Positions 62,039 through 64,000 of a stretch of DNA of 64,000 bases are shown piece by piece. The notes under the pieces were generated by a model that saw nothing but the letters and a program-made list of their open reading frames with translations, searched no databases and was not told the DNA's origin. Each line of letters opens with the position of its first letter. Positions within the stretch are counted from its first letter, which is position 1. The DNA lies in assembly GCA_958450325.1 (NCBI GenBank), contig OY288259.1, positions 22,500,734-22,564,733 on the forward strand, read 5' to 3'. The position numbers were made by a program, and so were the translations under genes. The DNA comes from Agrostemma githago (Eukaryota; Streptophyta; Magnoliopsida; Caryophyllales; Caryophyllaceae).

Positions 62039-62091
62039 ATTAGGCAGACCCGCTTCGCGGGTCTGCCTAATCCAACCCTAAACCCTTTTCC
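62019..62091. repeat. Palindrome with fully matched tip
   Basis: The centre reads ggcagacccgc, ttc, gcgggtctgcc, an 11-bp perfect inverted repeat around 3 nt with no C-C mismatch. An A-C mismatch remains further out where gttagatt faces aatccaac. A second copy lies at 62609-62681. Confidence 0.88.
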
Positions 62092-62628
62092 TTATTCAAG
62101 GTCACTAAACCCGCAAGAAACTGAACCCTAAGAGGGTATTGGTGAACCCTGTCGTGGATGTGATTCAAAAATGGGACACTGAACCATAAGAGTAGGGTAC
62201 CGCATAAGACGGGACGGAAAAGGGTTTAGGGATGGATTAGGCGGACCCGCTTCGCGGCTCCGCCTAATCCAACCCTAAACTCTTTTCCTTATTCAAGGTC
62301 ACTAAACCCGCAAAAACTGAACCCTAAGAGGGTATTGGTGAACCCTGTCGTGGATGTGATTCAAAGATGGGACACTGAACCTTAAGAGTAGGGTACCGCA
62401 TAAGACGGGACGGAAAAGGGTTTAGGGTTGGATTAGGCAGACCCGCTTCGCGGCTCCGCCTAATCCAACCCTAAACCCTTTTCCTTATTCAAGGTCACTA
62501 AACCCGCAAGAAACTGAACCCTAAGAGGGTATTGGTGAACCTTGTCGTGGATGTGATTCAAAGATGGGACACTAAACCTTAAGAGTAGGGTACCGCATAA
62601 GACGGGACGGAAAAGGGTTTAGGGTTAG
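62039..62628. repeat. HOR unit P1, 3 monomers (590 bp)
   Basis: Matched-tip N with ccataag, an aaactc monomer of 196 bp (cgcaaaaactg), and a ggcagac monomer with ccttgtcg and actaaacc. Confidence 0.87.
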
Positions 62629-62681
62629 ATTAGGCAGACCCGCTTCGCGGGTCTGCCTAATCCAACCCTAAACCCTTTTCC
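62609..62681. repeat. Palindrome with fully matched tip (second copy)
   Basis: Carries the same ggcagacccgc/gcgggtctgcc tip, carried along by the 590-bp duplication. Confidence 0.88.
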
Positions 62682-63218
62682 TTATTCAAGGTCACTAAAC
62701 CCGCAAGAAACTGAACCCTAAGAGGGTATTGGTGAACCCTGTCGTGGATGTGATTCAAAAATGGGACACTGAACCATAAGAGTAGGGTACCGCATAAGAC
62801 GGGACGGAAAAGGGTTTAGGGATGGATTAGGCGGACCCGCTTCGCGGCTCCGCCTAATCCAACCCTAAACTCTTTTCCTTATTCAAGGTCACTAAACCCG
62901 CAAAAACTGAACCCTAAGAGGGTATTGGTGAACCCTGTCGTGGATGTGATTCAAAGATGGGACACTGAACCTTAAGAGTAGGGTACCGCATAAGACGGGA
63001 CGGAAAAGGGTTTAGGGTTGGATTAGGCAGACCCGCTTCGCGGCTCCGCCTAATCCAACCCTAAACCCTTTTCCTTATTCAAGGTCACTAAACCCGCAAG
63101 AAACTGAACCCTAAGAGGGTATTGGTGAACCTTGTCGTGGATGTGATTCAAAGATGGGACACTAAACCTTAAGAGTAGGGTACCGCATAAGACGGGACGG
63201 AAAAGGGTTTAGGGTTGG
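62629..63218. repeat. HOR unit P2, 3 monomers (590 bp)
   Basis: Same three members and markers as the preceding 590 bp. The only difference I saw is the tail returning to gggttggatt. Confidence 0.87.
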
Positions 63219-64000
63219 ATTAGGCGGACCCGCTTCGCGGCTCCGCCTAATCAAACTCTAAACCCTTTTCCTTATTCAAGGTCACTAAACCCGCAAGAAA
63301 CTGAACCCTAAGAGGGTATTGGTGAACCCTGTCGTGGATGTGATTCAAAGATGGGACACTGAACCTTAAGAGTAGGGTACCGCATAAGACGGGACGGAAA
63401 AGGGTTTAGGGTTGGATTAGGCAGACCCGCTTCGCGGCTCCGCCTAATCCAACCCTAAACCCTTTTCCTTATTCAAGGTCACTAAACCCGCAAGAAACTG
63501 AACCCTAAGAGGGTATTGGTGAACCCTGTCGTGGATGTGATTCAAAGATGGGACACTGAACCTTAAGAGTAGGGTACCGCATAAGACGGGACGGAAAAGG
63601 GTTTAGGGTTGGATTAGGCGGACCCGCTTCGCGGCTCCGCGTAATCCAACCCTAAACCCTTTTCCTTATTCAAGGTCACTAAACCCGCAAGAAACTGAAC
63701 CCTAAGAGGGTATTGGTGAAACCTGTCGTGGATGTGATTCAAAAATGGGACACTGAACCTTAAGAGTAGGGTACCGCATAAGACGGGACGGAAAAGGGTT
63801 TAGGGATGGATTAGGCGGACCCGCTTCGCGGCTCCGCCTAATCCAACCCTAAACCCTTTTCCTTATTCAAGGTCACTAAACCCGCAAGAAACTGAACCCT
63901 AAGAGGGTATTGGTGAACCCTGTCGTGGATGTGATTCAAAGATGGGACACTGAACCTTAAGAGTAGGGTACCGCATAAGACGGGACGGAAAAGGGTTTAG
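63219..64000. repeat. Last monomers of the window
   Basis: n with aatcaaactc, ggcagac, N with gaaacctgt and ccgcgtaatcc, then one incomplete monomer (63810-64000). The gaaacctgt marker links this stretch to the 3-mer near 56 kb. The array clearly continues past the window edge. Confidence 0.85.

Larger units (their letters stand above)
1..64000. repeat. Telomere-motif palindromic satellite array, 197-bp monomer
   Basis: One head-to-tail array fills the window. Monomer starts (the a of attaggc) lie at 4, 201, 398, 595, 792 and so on to 63810; the first 3 bases end a previous copy and the last copy stops after 191 bases. Variant codes used below: n, consensus-like; S, short with gcgaac tip; T, ctctgcc plus aaactc plus gatggtatt; C, ggcagac plus cgaggtc; V, cccgtttcg head and gagttt tail; W, ggtaact plus gtagatg plus gacagg; G, cccggtcg and gttaaggg or gttcaggg tail; N, caaaaatggg and gggatgg tail; B, ggtaact plus gacagg without gtagatg; E, aaacccc plus cccggtcg plus gggaacc; H, gggcatt plus gaaactt, usually gagttt tail; A, ggtaaca plus gacagg; P, cccggtcg plus caaagacggg plus ccataag. 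No interruption by other DNA was seen. Chromosomal location is inferred only from the repeat type. Confidence 0.98.

Noticed and set aside
1..64000. CRISPR array (regular repeats).
   Set aside because: The whole 197-bp unit is conserved, with no unique spacers between short repeats and no cas genes.
1..64000. A true telomere or interstitial telomeric tract.
   Set aside because: Telomere-type sequence appears only as about 1.5 units inside each palindrome arm; there is no run of consecutive TTTAGGG repeats.
1..64000. Bacterial REP/BIME-type palindromes or an integron-like attC array.
   Set aside because: There are no intervening cassettes or genes, and 64 kb of one plain tandem unit with plant-type telomere motifs and HORs is eukaryotic satellite behaviour.
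1..64000. rDNA spacer repeats, 5S rDNA or SINE-derived (Pol III) repeats.
   Set aside because: I found no recognisable rRNA sequence, no convincing A/B box pair and no poly-A or T-run terminator in the monomer.

Overview
The whole 64,000-base window is one uninterrupted tandem satellite array. I found no gene, RNA gene, transposon, CRISPR array or unique-sequence gap. The unit is 197 bp, about 50% G+C, and every copy lies in the same orientation. Counting from the conserved attaggc at position 4, the window holds 326 monomer starts: 325 complete copies plus a last one cut by the window edge after 191 bases. The arithmetic closes exactly with twelve 188-bp copies, one of 189, two of 147, three of 196, and the rest at 197.

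Each monomer is built on a 73-bp near-perfect palindrome: 30-bp arms, one C-C mismatch, a 4-bp inner stem and a 3-nt tip. Both arms contain the plant-type telomere motif (gggtttaggg in one arm, ccctaaaccc in the other). With a third copy outside the palindrome, a consensus monomer carries three AACCCTAA (telobox-type) octamers. The TTTAGGG-type motif, a monomer near nucleosome-repeat length and the higher-order organisation point to a nuclear heterochromatic array (subtelomeric, knob-like or pericentromeric) of a plant or another lineage with TTTAGGG telomeres. I cannot name the species.

Monomers fall into recognisable variant types (one-letter codes are defined in the first feature). These are arranged in higher-order repeats (HORs) whose period changes along the window. 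About 0.4-4.1 kb: a 9-10-monomer HOR rich in short monomers. 4.5-6.1 kb: a 4-mer (788 bp). 6.3-10.2 kb: a 10-mer (1961 bp). 11.6-17.5 kb: H-led blocks of 4, 5, 6, 6 and 9 monomers. 17.5-21.4 kb: a mosaic. 21.4-25.3 kb: an 8-mer (1567 bp). 24.7-33.6 kb: a series of 12-, 11-, 10- and 12-mers. 34.2-40.5 kb: 9- and 8-mers. 41.7-46.6 kb: 8- and 7-mers. 46.8-50.3 kb: a 6-mer (1182 bp). 50.7-52.7 kb: a 5-mer. 53.3-54.8 kb: a 738-bp 4-mer that includes a 147-bp truncated monomer. 55.7-56.9 kb: a 3-mer. 57.1-60.7 kb: a 5/3/5/4 pattern. 62.0-63.2 kb: a 590-bp 3-mer.

The array looks shaped by unequal exchange in whole-monomer steps, by crossovers inside monomers (hybrid types) and by events centred on the palindrome. 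Several variants occur in mirror-image form on both arms, a few single palindromes carry matched changes in both arms, and the short monomer's tip reads best as a flipped tip followed by a 9-bp deletion. Many other recurrent variants are CpG to TpG/CpA changes, as expected of methylated satellite DNA.
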